A DNA stretch of 64,000 nt, from positions 190,887 through 254,886 of the forward strand of contig NZ_JBBEWC010000011.1 in the NCBI RefSeq assembly GCF_037860775.1, in the 5' to 3' direction. Source of the DNA: Emticicia soli (GTDB lineage: Bacteria > Bacteroidota > Bacteroidia > Cytophagales > Spirosomataceae). Shown piece after piece: positions 8,988 through 16,903 of the stretch. The notes beneath the pieces were generated by a model that did no database searches, had not been told where the DNA came from, and was given only the letters and a program-made list of their open reading frames with translations. The position numbers and the translations under genes are program-made. Numbering within the stretch: the first letter of the stretch is position 1; the number at the start of each line of letters is the position of its first letter.

Positions 8988-10334
8988 CTATTTACTAAAC
9001 ATCACTGCGCTATCATTTAACTCAAACTTTTTACTTTTTATCAATTTTATCATCTCCGACCCTGCCAGTAACACCGGGCCATAGCCATGCGCTGCATAAA
9101 CATTTACAGGCCGGTAATAATAAAACGCAGGGTCGAATCCCATTCCTGTCCCAACACATACGCCTTCTACCTGACCTCTCTCATTTACTTTTGTAGCTAC
9201 GGCATTCCAAGCTAATAATGCCATTGGGCCATAAGTTGTGGCATCTAACCAACCTCTGTTAATAGCTTTGGCTATGCTATGCGCATAAATAGCTGTGGCA
9301 GAGGTTTCAAGATAAGAATCATGGCGGTCAAGCAATTGATGCCAGAATCCGGAGCCTGATTGTTGTGCAGCCAAGCCCTTTGCATGGGCTTTTAGTTGGG
9401 CAAGTACTTCTGCCCTACCTGCATAATTTTGTGGTAGAACTTCCAACAACTCAACCAGCGTCAGAATGGCCCAGCCATTGGCTCTTGCCCAATGAAACTC
9501 TGGGTGCGTTTCCATTTCTTGCACCCAACCATGCATATACAAGCCCAAATCTTTGTTAAACATTCGTTTTGAGAATTGTAGCACTTGTTTCACCGCATCA
9601 TCATAGTATTTTTTATCACCAGTCAAGCTTCCCATTTGTGCTATGGCAGGCACTCCCATAAACATATCATCAAGCCACAAAGTATTTGGCAAAGGTCTGT
9701 TACGGGCAAGGGTACCGTCTTTCAAGCGAAACTCTTTTGTGAATATATAATTAATGTAATGGTCTATAATCGGTCTTAAATCTGTTTCCATCACGCCACT
9801 TTTGGTGGCTCTAATCATGGCTGCGGCCATAGCACCACAATCGTCCAGTGCATGAGGCGCAATAATCTGCCTGAGTGAGGTTTGGGGGTTTGTTTTGTAG
9901 ATTTCTCTGAAATAAGGTACTACATCGGCTATAAACTTAAATCTTCTGGTAGTATAATTGGTAAATGATGTATCACCAGTTACTTCTCCTGCCAATAGCA
10001 TAGCCTCGTAAGTTACACCCCATTCATAACTTGTAAGGCTGAAATCACCTTTAAAAACAATGGAATTAGTGTTTATTTTTGAATAATCTGTTATTTCGGC
10101 ATTTGTTGCTTTATCTACTACCTTTATCGGCGTTGCCTTTTCAAGATAATTTTTCACTCGGTTCATTACAGCCACAATATCTTCCTGCTTTGTTGTACCA
10201 TATAAAGTAGGGTAATCGGGCTTTGCAGTGTGCAAAGCATCAGAGTGTAATGTTGAGGCAGGTGCTTGTTGCTGGGCAAAGCTTTGCAATCCGATTGCCA
10301 AACCTAAAGCAATCAGTTTTAATGATTTTAACAT
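8988..10334 (-). CDS. GH88/GH105 family unsaturated rhamnogalacturonyl hydrolase
   Basis: About 448 residues from the preferred ATG at 10334, which gives a clean signal peptide (MLKSLKLIALGLAIGLQSFAQ); a longer reading starting nine codons earlier would overlap rhaT. The body is an (alpha/alpha)6 barrel of YteR type, with LPNTLWLDDMFMGVPAIAQM (catalytic Asp region), MHGWVQEMETHPEFHWARAN and LETSATAIYAHSIAKAI. These enzymes remove the 4,5-unsaturated galacturonyl residue left by rhamnogalacturonan lyases, releasing rhamnose. It is the last gene of the operon with rhaT and rhaM, which fits release of rhamnose for uptake. The export signal suggests a periplasmic location. Confidence 0.9.
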   Translation of the reverse strand: MLKSLKLIALGLAIGLQSFAQQQAPASTLHSDALHTAKPDYPTLYGTTKQEDIVAVMNRVKNYLEKATPIKVVDKATNAEITDYSKINTNSIVFKGDFSLTSYEWGVTYEAMLLAGEVTGDTSFTNYTTRRFKFIADVVPYFREIYKTNPQTSLRQIIAPHALDDCGAMAAAMIRATKSGVMETDLRPIIDHYINYIFTKEFRLKDGTLARNRPLPNTLWLDDMFMGVPAIAQMGSLTGDKKYYDDAVKQVLQFSKRMFNKDLGLYMHGWVQEMETHPEFHWARANGWAILTLVELLEVLPQNYAGRAEVLAQLKAHAKGLAAQQSGSGFWHQLLDRHDSYLETSATAIYAHSIAKAINRGWLDATTYGPMALLAWNAVATKVNERGQVEGVCVGTGMGFDPAFYYYRPVNVYAAHGYGPVLLAGSEMIKLIKSKKFELNDSAVMFSK

Positions 10335-10350
10335 GATAAGAAAAAACTGT

Positions 10351-11391
10351 TTAATGAACAAAATAACTACCCATTCCGATAAAGGCCGAAGAAAGCACTA
10401 TCAGAAATAAGCCTAGGTATAGTACACGCATAGTTGGGCCGCTTGCGCCCTTCCATTCTTTATAAAATAATCCCCATAATGTGCCAACTAAAATAATAAA
10501 TGCCATGTGGAGCGTCCAGGAAGCAAAATCCAATGACGAACCTAATTTGGTTTGTCCCATTCCATAGAAAAAGAACTGGAAATACCACGTTATACCAGCC
10601 AGAAACGCCCATAGATAATTGTTTTTTAATGGAGTTTTGGCATTAGTATAGTCACTGAATGATTTGTTTCTGAAGTTCAGAATCATACACCAAACAAAGT
10701 TTGTAGCAAAACCTCCGATTAATAGCACAGGCAATATAGCGTTATTTTTAAATAGTGGGTCTGTACCATTTAATTCTGCCTGATTGGCAATTGGCGCGCC
10801 AACTGCAAGCCCAAAGGCAAAACAAGCACTCATGATTCCGCAGAAAGTACCTACAACCAAACCTTTTTTCAAATCAAATTCTTTTATTGAAGCTTGTTTG
10901 GCATCGGCGTCTAGTTCTTTTTCTTTCATCATTCCGGCTTTACCACATACAAAAATGCCAATTACACAAAGCGCAACCCCAGCTAAAGTGATTTGTCCTG
11001 AACTTGAAGCTAACAATTCACCAAAACGGCCTTCATAAATTGGTGGTATAAGTGTACCGAATGCCGCACAAAAGCCTAATGCAACAGCCACACCCAACGA
11101 AACACCCAGATAACGCATAGTTAGGCCATAGGTAAGACCACCAAAACCCCACAATACACCAAAAAGCATGGTATAAAAGATTGTTTCGCTACTTGCGGAC
11201 TGAATGCTAGGCAGTAAGTCTTTAACTGTAATAAAGCCAAAAAGCCACGGGGCTATTATCCAAGAGGCCACGCCCCCGATAATCCAACCACTCTCCCACG
11301 ACCATTTTTTAATATTTTTATACGGAATATAAAAGCTACCGGATGCAAAGCCCCCGATAAAGTGAAAAATTATACCAAGAAGTGCATTCAT
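10351..11391 (-). CDS. rhaT: L-rhamnose/proton symporter RhaT
   Basis: A 346-residue inner-membrane protein with about ten membrane segments. It starts MNALLGIIFHFIGGFASGSF and carries YIPYKNIKKWSWESGWIIGG, the conserved RhaT opening. Further RhaT-like segments are FGVLWGFGGLTYGLTMRYLG and FYGMGQTKLGSSLDFASWTLHM. The family imports L-rhamnose with H+. The genes rhaM (11 nt upstream) and GH105 (16 nt downstream) make a rhamnose function very likely. No rhaA, rhaB or rhaD is in the window, so catabolism must be encoded elsewhere. Confidence 0.93.
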   Translation of the reverse strand: MNALLGIIFHFIGGFASGSFYIPYKNIKKWSWESGWIIGGVASWIIAPWLFGFITVKDLLPSIQSASSETIFYTMLFGVLWGFGGLTYGLTMRYLGVSLGVAVALGFCAAFGTLIPPIYEGRFGELLASSSGQITLAGVALCVIGIFVCGKAGMMKEKELDADAKQASIKEFDLKKGLVVGTFCGIMSACFAFGLAVGAPIANQAELNGTDPLFKNNAILPVLLIGGFATNFVWCMILNFRNKSFSDYTNAKTPLKNNYLWAFLAGITWYFQFFFYGMGQTKLGSSLDFASWTLHMAFIILVGTLWGLFYKEWKGASGPTMRVLYLGLFLIVLSSAFIGMGSYFVH

Positions 11392-11402
11392 AGAGGTTTA
11401 TT

Positions 11403-11720
11403 TTAGGGTAAATAAAAGACTTCGCTTAGGGGTACTGAAACTGGTGAATTGTCAGGGTTTGCGTCCATAATATCGGCCATATAAGCCCACCATCGCTTGG
11501 TTGTTGGGTGCTGTGGTAGAGTATCGAGCAATGCAGGGTCGTCAATTTTAAGCGAAGCAAACAAAATATTGGTTTCTTCGTCCAGAAAAATGGCGTAATC
11601 TTCCACACCAATTCCCTTTAGCAGTTCTTTCATCTCTGGCCAAAGTTCGTCGTGTCGGCGTTTGTACTCCTCTGCCTGGCCGGCATGTAATTTCATTTTC
11701 AAGGCAACTCTCTGCATCAT
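11403..11720 (-). CDS. rhaM: L-rhamnose mutarotase
   Basis: A 105-residue cytoplasmic protein of the RhaM/YiiL family: QRVALKMKLHAGQAEEYKRR, HDELWPEMKELLKGIGVEDY, ATNILF-like strand NILFASLKIDD, and a C-terminal TTKRWWAYMADIMD. The His and Tyr near the N-terminus and the Trp pair are the usual active-site residues. It interconverts the alpha and beta anomers of L-rhamnose so that isomerase can act. Spacing of 11 nt on both sides places it inside the rhamnose operon. Confidence 0.93.
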   Translation of the reverse strand: MMQRVALKMKLHAGQAEEYKRRHDELWPEMKELLKGIGVEDYAIFLDEETNILFASLKIDDPALLDTLPQHPTTKRWWAYMADIMDANPDNSPVSVPLSEVFYLP

Positions 11721-11731
11721 AGTGGTTTATG

Positions 11732-13870
11732 CTAAAAAAACTTTTTCAATCCTTCCCATTGTACTTTCCAGCTCCCATCTTTCGGGAAACCCGGATTTTC
11801 TTCTTTACAATCATCGTATCCGGCACACATCAGGGCAACTGCTGCTAGAAGGCCGCCATTACCCGGCATATATAATCTTAATCGCTGGTCTTGGTAATTA
11901 TGGCCATTGTTCAGAAATGTATTGGTTCTGATATTCATTAATAAGCCATCGAGGGCATAATTTGGCAGTCCGAGTCGGGTGGCCGACATAGCTACCATCG
12001 GGAAATCCCAGCCCCATGTATCGTCCCAATGCCATACTTCCCACACCTTCTCAAAAGTATTTTTCATGATTGTTGTATCAACCATTGGGGTAACAGGCAA
12101 CATACCATAAGTAGCTAAAACAGACGGATGGTCGGTAAGAAAAACCGGATTTGTGTAAGAATCCTGTGCACTCTCAGCCGCCAGATAAACCTCATCTTTC
12201 ACAGGTAATGCCGATAATTTGTCTATTACCTCTTGCCAAGCCTTATTTGGTTTTAAACCAAGGCGTTTACGCCACTCTTGTGCTGTATTCAACGCCCAAT
12301 ACCAGTAGTTAAGCTCATAACTTGGGTTAAAGGTTTGCTCTGGTTTAAATCGCTCTTGTGCAGGAATCAGCCCAGGGCCTAATATGTACTTACCTTTCTC
12401 CTTATCAAAATAAGCATAGGAAGCCATAAAGTCGGCTGTTTCAAAAATGAGCTCCTTGTATTTTTCAAGGGTTTGTTTGTTAGGTTTTTCACGATAACAC
12501 AATTCGGCAAAAGTGATAATATGTGGTTGCTGCCAGATAAGATATGCACCTACCGATGAGGCCGTTTCGCCTCCTTTATAGTCGGTCATTTTTTGCCATC
12601 TTGCACCCTTAAAGCCTTGACGATGCGCTATCTTTTTGGCAGTTGGCAAAGCAATTTTATACCAGTTAAGGCTTTTTTCGAGTAAATCAGTTCTTCCCCA
12701 CAAAGCAAAATGAACACTATGCCACCAATGCATTTCCATGTGCGGTTTACCAAACCAACTGTTATAGGTGAGTCCTGTTTCTTGCGGTGGTGTTTCAGTA
12801 GTGCCTTGTACTTTTGTGAGGTATTGCGATAGAATAATACGTCTTTCTAACTCTGTGGCACGTTTATCAGTGCTACCTGAGAAATCGATTGCTCCACCCG
12901 AATTCCAGAATTGATTCCAGCCTGTCTGGCTATTTGTGCGCACAGCTGCAAAGTTTACTTGATTTGCTTCTGGTGTTTTTTCTGAGAAATCACAAGTAAA
13001 CGACCAGCTTGTAGCTTGCGTTACAGGTTGAATTACAAAATAATGTGCTTGCTTAATTTGCGACTTAACATTAAGGCTCGAACTAAGCCCGATAGTATAA
13101 TTTAAATCGTCAATTTTATGTTTAACTATTACACGTTTTTCGCCTTGTTTGGTAACGATTGACGAATGCTTATCTACATTTGCCCAGTTATTTCCGCTAT
13201 CGATAAACTTATCGGTTGGGAAAGGGATTCGGATTCTTAGCATTAATTGCCCTGATTTTAGCAAAGGAGATTCAACCGAAACAGCTATTATATCTTTTTG
13301 CTGATGGCTTACAGTTTTTACCTCTACGGGCTGCCCGTCAAATACAAAATGGCTTGTTATTTCTCCTGTCCATAAATCAAGCGTCTGGTTAACATCGCTT
13401 ATATCTGTAGTTAGTGCTTTAGAACCGTCTTTTTTGTACAATTCAAAGCCAATATTACCTAAGTGCACTCGATGTGGATTTTGCCTGATAAAATTAACAG
13501 CATCTTTTCTGCGTTGAGGTTTAGCAATTTGTGGCGTGTAAATAACTTTACGGCCGTGGCTGTCTATTTCTTTGAAGCTCTGTTCGATTGTATAATTTTG
13601 TGTATTCGGAAAACTATGCCAGCTCCATTCTGATTGAGTGCCGAGTGGGATTCCGTTTGCATAATAATCAGGGAATGTCTGTAAGCCTGTAGCATCTACT
13701 GTAAAGGCAAAACTACCATTGCCAACAGTAAGAGAAGACAAGGTATCCAGCGACTTTACTACAACATTATGCCTATTTACCAACGCCTGGCGGTTAATCT
13801 TTTGTGCAAAGACAAATGAAGGACAAGTGATTAGAAAACAAATTTTAAGTAAGCGTAAAAGAAAAATCAT
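11732..13870 (-). CDS. Secreted (alpha/alpha)6-type glycosidase-like protein of the rhamnose operon
   Basis: About 712 residues from the ATG at 13870, chosen because it begins a signal peptide (MIFLLRLLKICFLITCPSF, then VFAQ) and lies 27 nt below a -7 element; a longer reading to 13918 would start upstream of that promoter. The N-terminal half is beta-rich (SLTVGNGSFAFTVDATGLQT). The C-terminal half has a helical-barrel pattern with KGARWQKMTDYKGGETASS, FNPSYELNYWYWALNTAQ and WHWDDTWGWDFPM, resembling clan GH-L/GH65-like six-hairpin enzymes. The Glu in YELNYW and Asp in WDDTWGWD are candidate acids by inspection only. First gene of the rhaM-rhaT-GH105 operon, so a rhamnose-containing glycan substrate is inferred. 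I cannot assign a CAZy family. Confidence 0.65.
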   Translation of the reverse strand: MIFLLRLLKICFLITCPSFVFAQKINRQALVNRHNVVVKSLDTLSSLTVGNGSFAFTVDATGLQTFPDYYANGIPLGTQSEWSWHSFPNTQNYTIEQSFKEIDSHGRKVIYTPQIAKPQRRKDAVNFIRQNPHRVHLGNIGFELYKKDGSKALTTDISDVNQTLDLWTGEITSHFVFDGQPVEVKTVSHQQKDIIAVSVESPLLKSGQLMLRIRIPFPTDKFIDSGNNWANVDKHSSIVTKQGEKRVIVKHKIDDLNYTIGLSSSLNVKSQIKQAHYFVIQPVTQATSWSFTCDFSEKTPEANQVNFAAVRTNSQTGWNQFWNSGGAIDFSGSTDKRATELERRIILSQYLTKVQGTTETPPQETGLTYNSWFGKPHMEMHWWHSVHFALWGRTDLLEKSLNWYKIALPTAKKIAHRQGFKGARWQKMTDYKGGETASSVGAYLIWQQPHIITFAELCYREKPNKQTLEKYKELIFETADFMASYAYFDKEKGKYILGPGLIPAQERFKPEQTFNPSYELNYWYWALNTAQEWRKRLGLKPNKAWQEVIDKLSALPVKDEVYLAAESAQDSYTNPVFLTDHPSVLATYGMLPVTPMVDTTIMKNTFEKVWEVWHWDDTWGWDFPMVAMSATRLGLPNYALDGLLMNIRTNTFLNNGHNYQDQRLRLYMPGNGGLLAAVALMCAGYDDCKEENPGFPKDGSWKVQWEGLKKFF

Positions 13871-13896
13871 TATGTAATTAGCGTATATCCTTGTAT

Positions 13897-13904
13897 CAAA
13901 GATA
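13897..13904 (-). promoter_or_regulatory. Candidate -7 element (TATCTTTG) of the rhamnose operon
   Basis: The minus strand matches TAnnTTTG exactly, 26 nt upstream of the ATG at 13870. It lies inside the longer possible reading frame, so it also argues that translation begins at 13870 and not at 13918. Confidence 0.5.
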
Positions 13905-14086
13905 GACATTATCTCCAATTTTCCTCTCCTGTACTCTCATGTTATTAAATTTTTTCATTGAAAAGTTGTATTAATGCAAGAAATACGAGCAACTTAATAA
14001 AGTCTTAATCAGAAATTTAAGAGTTTTTTGAACTTTCTGGCTCAAAAAGTAATTTTAAAACTATTATCTTATCTAATATCAGTTGA

Positions 14087-14434
14087 ATGAAAAAATCAGA
14101 AATTAATTTTAGTATTGAATTAGACGCAACCAGAATTCCTGAGAAAATATTCTGGGATGCAACTGAAAATCCAAACGAAGGAATCAACGAAAGCAAAGCT
14201 ATTTCAATCGCAGTATGGGACCATTACCACAAAGGTTTGCTAGGTATTAATTTATGGACAAAAGATATGCCTTCTGACGAAATGAAGCATTTTGCAATTG
14301 ATATTGTAGGAAATGTAGCTCAAATGGTGGCAGATTCTACAGGAGATAAGAAAATGATTGAGATTTTGGAAAGTACTTGCAGAAGCCTGAAAAGACATCT
14401 TGATGAAGAAGCGAAAGAAAATCCTCAGCAATAA
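14087..14434 (+). CDS. gldC: Gliding motility protein GldC
   Basis: A 115-residue soluble protein matching GldC along its length: MKKSEINFSIELDATRIPEK, IFWDATENP, AISIAVWDHYHKGLLGINLW, MPSDEMKHFAIDIVGNVAQM and a helical tail. GldC is found across Bacteroidota with the Gld gliding and type IX secretion machinery; it is not itself the motor, and its biochemical role is unclear. No other gld gene is adjacent. The gene stands alone, divergent from the rhamnose operon and followed by a strong terminator. Confidence 0.93.
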   Translation: MKKSEINFSIELDATRIPEKIFWDATENPNEGINESKAISIAVWDHYHKGLLGINLWTKDMPSDEMKHFAIDIVGNVAQMVADSTGDKKMIEILESTCRSLKRHLDEEAKENPQQ

Positions 14435-14450
14435 TCAGGGCATATTAATA

Positions 14451-14494
14451 AAAAAGATGGGCGTTCTGAAAATTTCAGAACGCCCATCTTTTTT
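14451..14494. terminator. Bidirectional terminator between gldC and the desaturase gene
   Basis: A long near-perfect stem: AAAAAGATGGGCGTTCTGAA pairs with TTCAGAACGCCCATCTTTTT. It carries A and T runs on both flanks, so it can work in both directions. It lies 17 nt after gldC and 25 nt beyond the convergent desaturase stop. Confidence 0.9.
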
Positions 14495-14518
14495 AAATAT
14501 CAACCAGAGAATTTTGGC

Positions 14519-15319
14519 TTAATGATGGTGGTCAACGTCAGTAACCTCAGCAGATTCTGCTCGGTTTCTTACATTTAAAGCTTTTTTAGGCTTAATAATC
14601 TTTGTCCAGGTAAGAAACTTGATAACCGGATAGGTAGGGTCAATTTCATACCATTTTTTACCGAAGTTAATCGACATCGGGTGTTTATGGTGATTATTCT
14701 GAAATAATTCGCCCAACATCAAGAAATCAAAAAACAGCGAATTTTTAGATTCGTCTTTGTTATCAAAATTCTGGTATCCGTATTTATGACCGCTCCAGTT
14801 TACGATAGCACCGTGGATTGGCCCCATTAAAAAGTGGATTGGCAACAAAAAGAAGAAACCCCAGTGAATATCGAAATAGAAAAAGCCAATTACATAAAAC
14901 AATACATAACTTGTACCCCAAAGGATTCTCGAAATCCAGGTATCGCCTATTTTATCAATGGCTTTCCACTCTGGCAGGTCTTTTTCGAATCTTTCCTCAA
15001 TTTTATATTTATAATTCAACAATGAGTTATAGATTTCTTTTGTTTTCCACATCATCGTAAATACGTTTTCTGTATGATGTGGTGAGTGTGGGTCTTTCTC
15101 GGTATCGCTGTATGCGTGGTGCATACGATGCAAAATAGCATACGAACGAGGATTAAGATAAGATGAGCCTTGTGAAATATAGGTTAAAAAATAAAAGAAC
15201 TTTTCCCAGAACTTATTCATTGTAAACATCTTGTGTGCTGAGTATCTGTGCAAAAAGAATGTTTGGCTAAACAATGATAAGTACCAGTGTCCGAAGAAAA
15301 AGGATAATGCGGCAACCAT
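14519..15319 (-). CDS. Membrane fatty acid desaturase (acyl-CoA delta-9 type)
   Basis: A 266-residue integral membrane enzyme with the three histidine boxes of the class: HRYSAH (24-29), HRMHH (64-68) and QNNHHKHP near 207-214. These eight or so His residues bind the di-iron centre. It would introduce a cis double bond into a saturated acyl chain at the membrane, using O2 and reducing equivalents. It is somewhat shorter than eukaryotic stearoyl-CoA desaturases but normal for bacterial forms. The C-terminus is His-rich (VTDVDHHH). The gene is monocistronic between terminator and promoter elements. Confidence 0.9.
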   Translation of the reverse strand: MVAALSFFFGHWYLSLFSQTFFLHRYSAHKMFTMNKFWEKFFYFLTYISQGSSYLNPRSYAILHRMHHAYSDTEKDPHSPHHTENVFTMMWKTKEIYNSLLNYKYKIEERFEKDLPEWKAIDKIGDTWISRILWGTSYVLFYVIGFFYFDIHWGFFFLLPIHFLMGPIHGAIVNWSGHKYGYQNFDNKDESKNSLFFDFLMLGELFQNNHHKHPMSINFGKKWYEIDPTYPVIKFLTWTKIIKPKKALNVRNRAESAEVTDVDHHH

Positions 15320-15350
15320 TTTATTGTGCTTAGTAAATTAGATTAAAATG

Positions 15351-15358
15351 CAAATATA
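15351..15358 (-). promoter_or_regulatory. Candidate -7 element (TATATTTG) for the desaturase gene
   Basis: Exact TAnnTTTG match on the minus strand, 31 nt upstream of the desaturase ATG at 15319. No TTTG with acceptable -33 spacing is visible. Confidence 0.45.
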
Positions 15359-15477
15359 AGTTGTAAACGCCAAAACTTATAAAATTGTTACTATGTTGCA
15401 AATGAAACAAGAAAGTTCTTTAAAATGTCCTAATCTACTTCTAAGAATTATCCAATTTAGAATAACCCTAAATAAGA

Positions 15478-16152
15478 TTAATAATTTGTAAAGGCGTATT
15501 GCACCAGATTAGCGCCCATTTGAAGTGCTTTTTGTCTTATTTCTTCCGGGTCGTGGTAAACGCTCTGGTCTTCCCACCCATTGCCAAGGTCACTTTCATA
15601 ACTGAAATAACATACCAGTTTACCTTGCCAAATCAAGCCAAAACCTTGTGGAGGCTGGTTATCATGCTCATGAATCTTTGGCAAACCACTTGCAAATTTA
15701 TATTTCTGCTGATAAACTGGGTGAGAAAAGGGTAACTCTATAAACTCAAGCTCAGGAAATACTTTTTTCATTTCACGTCTGATAAACTTATTCAAACCAT
15801 AATTATCATCTACGTGTAAAAAACCACCCGAAATAAGGTACTTACGTAAATTTTGGACTTCGGCATCTGTAAACAATACATTTCCGTGGCCTGTCATGTG
15901 TATGAAGGGATATTGAAAAATGTCTCCACTCCCAACCTCTACAATATCTTCTTCGGGATATATATTCATTTTAAGATTCTGGTTACAGAATTTTATCAGA
16001 TTTGGCAACGAGGTTTTATTAGCATACCAATCGCCACCGCCGCCATAGCGTAGTTTGGCTATTTTTAGGGTTGGTTGTTGTGCTACTATATTTATCAACA
16101 CAGCACAACATAATATCAGACTTAATGAAGCAATTTTAATAATCTTTTTCAT
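15478..16152 (-). CDS. DUF4159 secreted protein
   Basis: A 224-residue protein with a signal peptide (MKKIIKIASLSLILCCAVLI, cleavage near IVAQQ) and a single DUF4159 domain: KIAKLRYGGGGDWYANKTSL, FIHMTGHGNVLFTDAEVQNL and GGFLHVDDNYGLNKFIRREM. The fold is a flavodoxin or ThuA-like domain; in other bacteria DUF4159 is often a C-terminal part of membrane proteins encoded with MoxR and VWA genes. Here it is free-standing and is encoded 28 nt downstream of rsmE. Function is unknown. Confidence 0.88.
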   Translation of the reverse strand: MKKIIKIASLSLILCCAVLINIVAQQPTLKIAKLRYGGGGDWYANKTSLPNLIKFCNQNLKMNIYPEEDIVEVGSGDIFQYPFIHMTGHGNVLFTDAEVQNLRKYLISGGFLHVDDNYGLNKFIRREMKKVFPELEFIELPFSHPVYQQKYKFASGLPKIHEHDNQPPQGFGLIWQGKLVCYFSYESDLGNGWEDQSVYHDPEEIRQKALQMGANLVQYAFTNY

Positions 16153-16180
16153 CGAATAAATCTTAGCGGTTATTTATCTG

Positions 16181-16873
16181 TTACACCAAATTATTGCTTA
16201 ATGTGCAAGCTACCAGCCCTGCGGTTTCGGTTCTTAGCCTTGCATTACCTAAAGTAACCCATTGAAAACCCGCTTGCTTAGCCTGTAAAATTTCATCGGC
16301 CGAAAAATCGCCTTCGGGGCCTACAAGTATGCAGTACGAAGATTTAGGCTTTAGCATACTTACCAAAGGCATTGACTCGTCGGCCAGATGCGCCAGAAAT
16401 TTCTGTTCCTGTTGCACTGTTTTCAGAAATTTCTCAAAGGGCATGAGTTCGTTAATCTTCGGCAAATATGCTTTTAACGACTGTTTCATTGCCGAAATAG
16501 CAATTTTTTCAAGCCGCTCTGTCTTCTGCTGTTTGCGCTCCGAGTGTTTTGTTTGTATTAACGAAATTTCATCTATTCCTATTTCAACACTTTTCTCAAT
16601 AAACCACTCAAGCCTATCGGCATTTTTGGTTGGAGCAATAGCAATATGCAGATAGGTATCTCTTTGCTGAAAGTTTTGCTGTGTAGAAACAATGGTAAAT
16701 TCACACTTTTTATCGTTGGCTTTGGTGATTTCGCATTGATATAGCCCACCCACACCATCAACAATATGGATGGTATCTTTTGCAGTTTTTCTTAAAACTT
16801 TTACACAATGGCGAGAGTCCTCAGGGTCAAGAAAATGATTCAGACTAATATTTGGTTGAAAGAAAAGAAGCAT
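16181..16873 (-). CDS. rsmE: 16S rRNA (uracil-1498-N3)-methyltransferase RsmE
   Basis: A 230-residue SPOUT methyltransferase. It has an N-terminal PUA-like part (FQPNISLNHFLDPEDSRHCV, KVLRKTAKDTIHIVDG). The C-terminal knotted SAM-binding domain shows CILVGPEGDFSADEILQA, FQWVTLGNARLRTETAGLVA and a central QTKHSERK. It methylates N3 of U1498 in the small-subunit rRNA. Length is normal for the family. It is followed by the DUF4159 gene and lies 30 nt downstream of the acetylesterase-like gene's stop on the same strand. Confidence 0.93.
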   Translation of the reverse strand: MLLFFQPNISLNHFLDPEDSRHCVKVLRKTAKDTIHIVDGVGGLYQCEITKANDKKCEFTIVSTQQNFQQRDTYLHIAIAPTKNADRLEWFIEKSVEIGIDEISLIQTKHSERKQQKTERLEKIAISAMKQSLKAYLPKINELMPFEKFLKTVQQEQKFLAHLADESMPLVSMLKPKSSYCILVGPEGDFSADEILQAKQAGFQWVTLGNARLRTETAGLVACTLSNNLV

Positions 16874-16903
16874 GAAATTTTTAAGACAATATTGATGCCA
16901 TAA

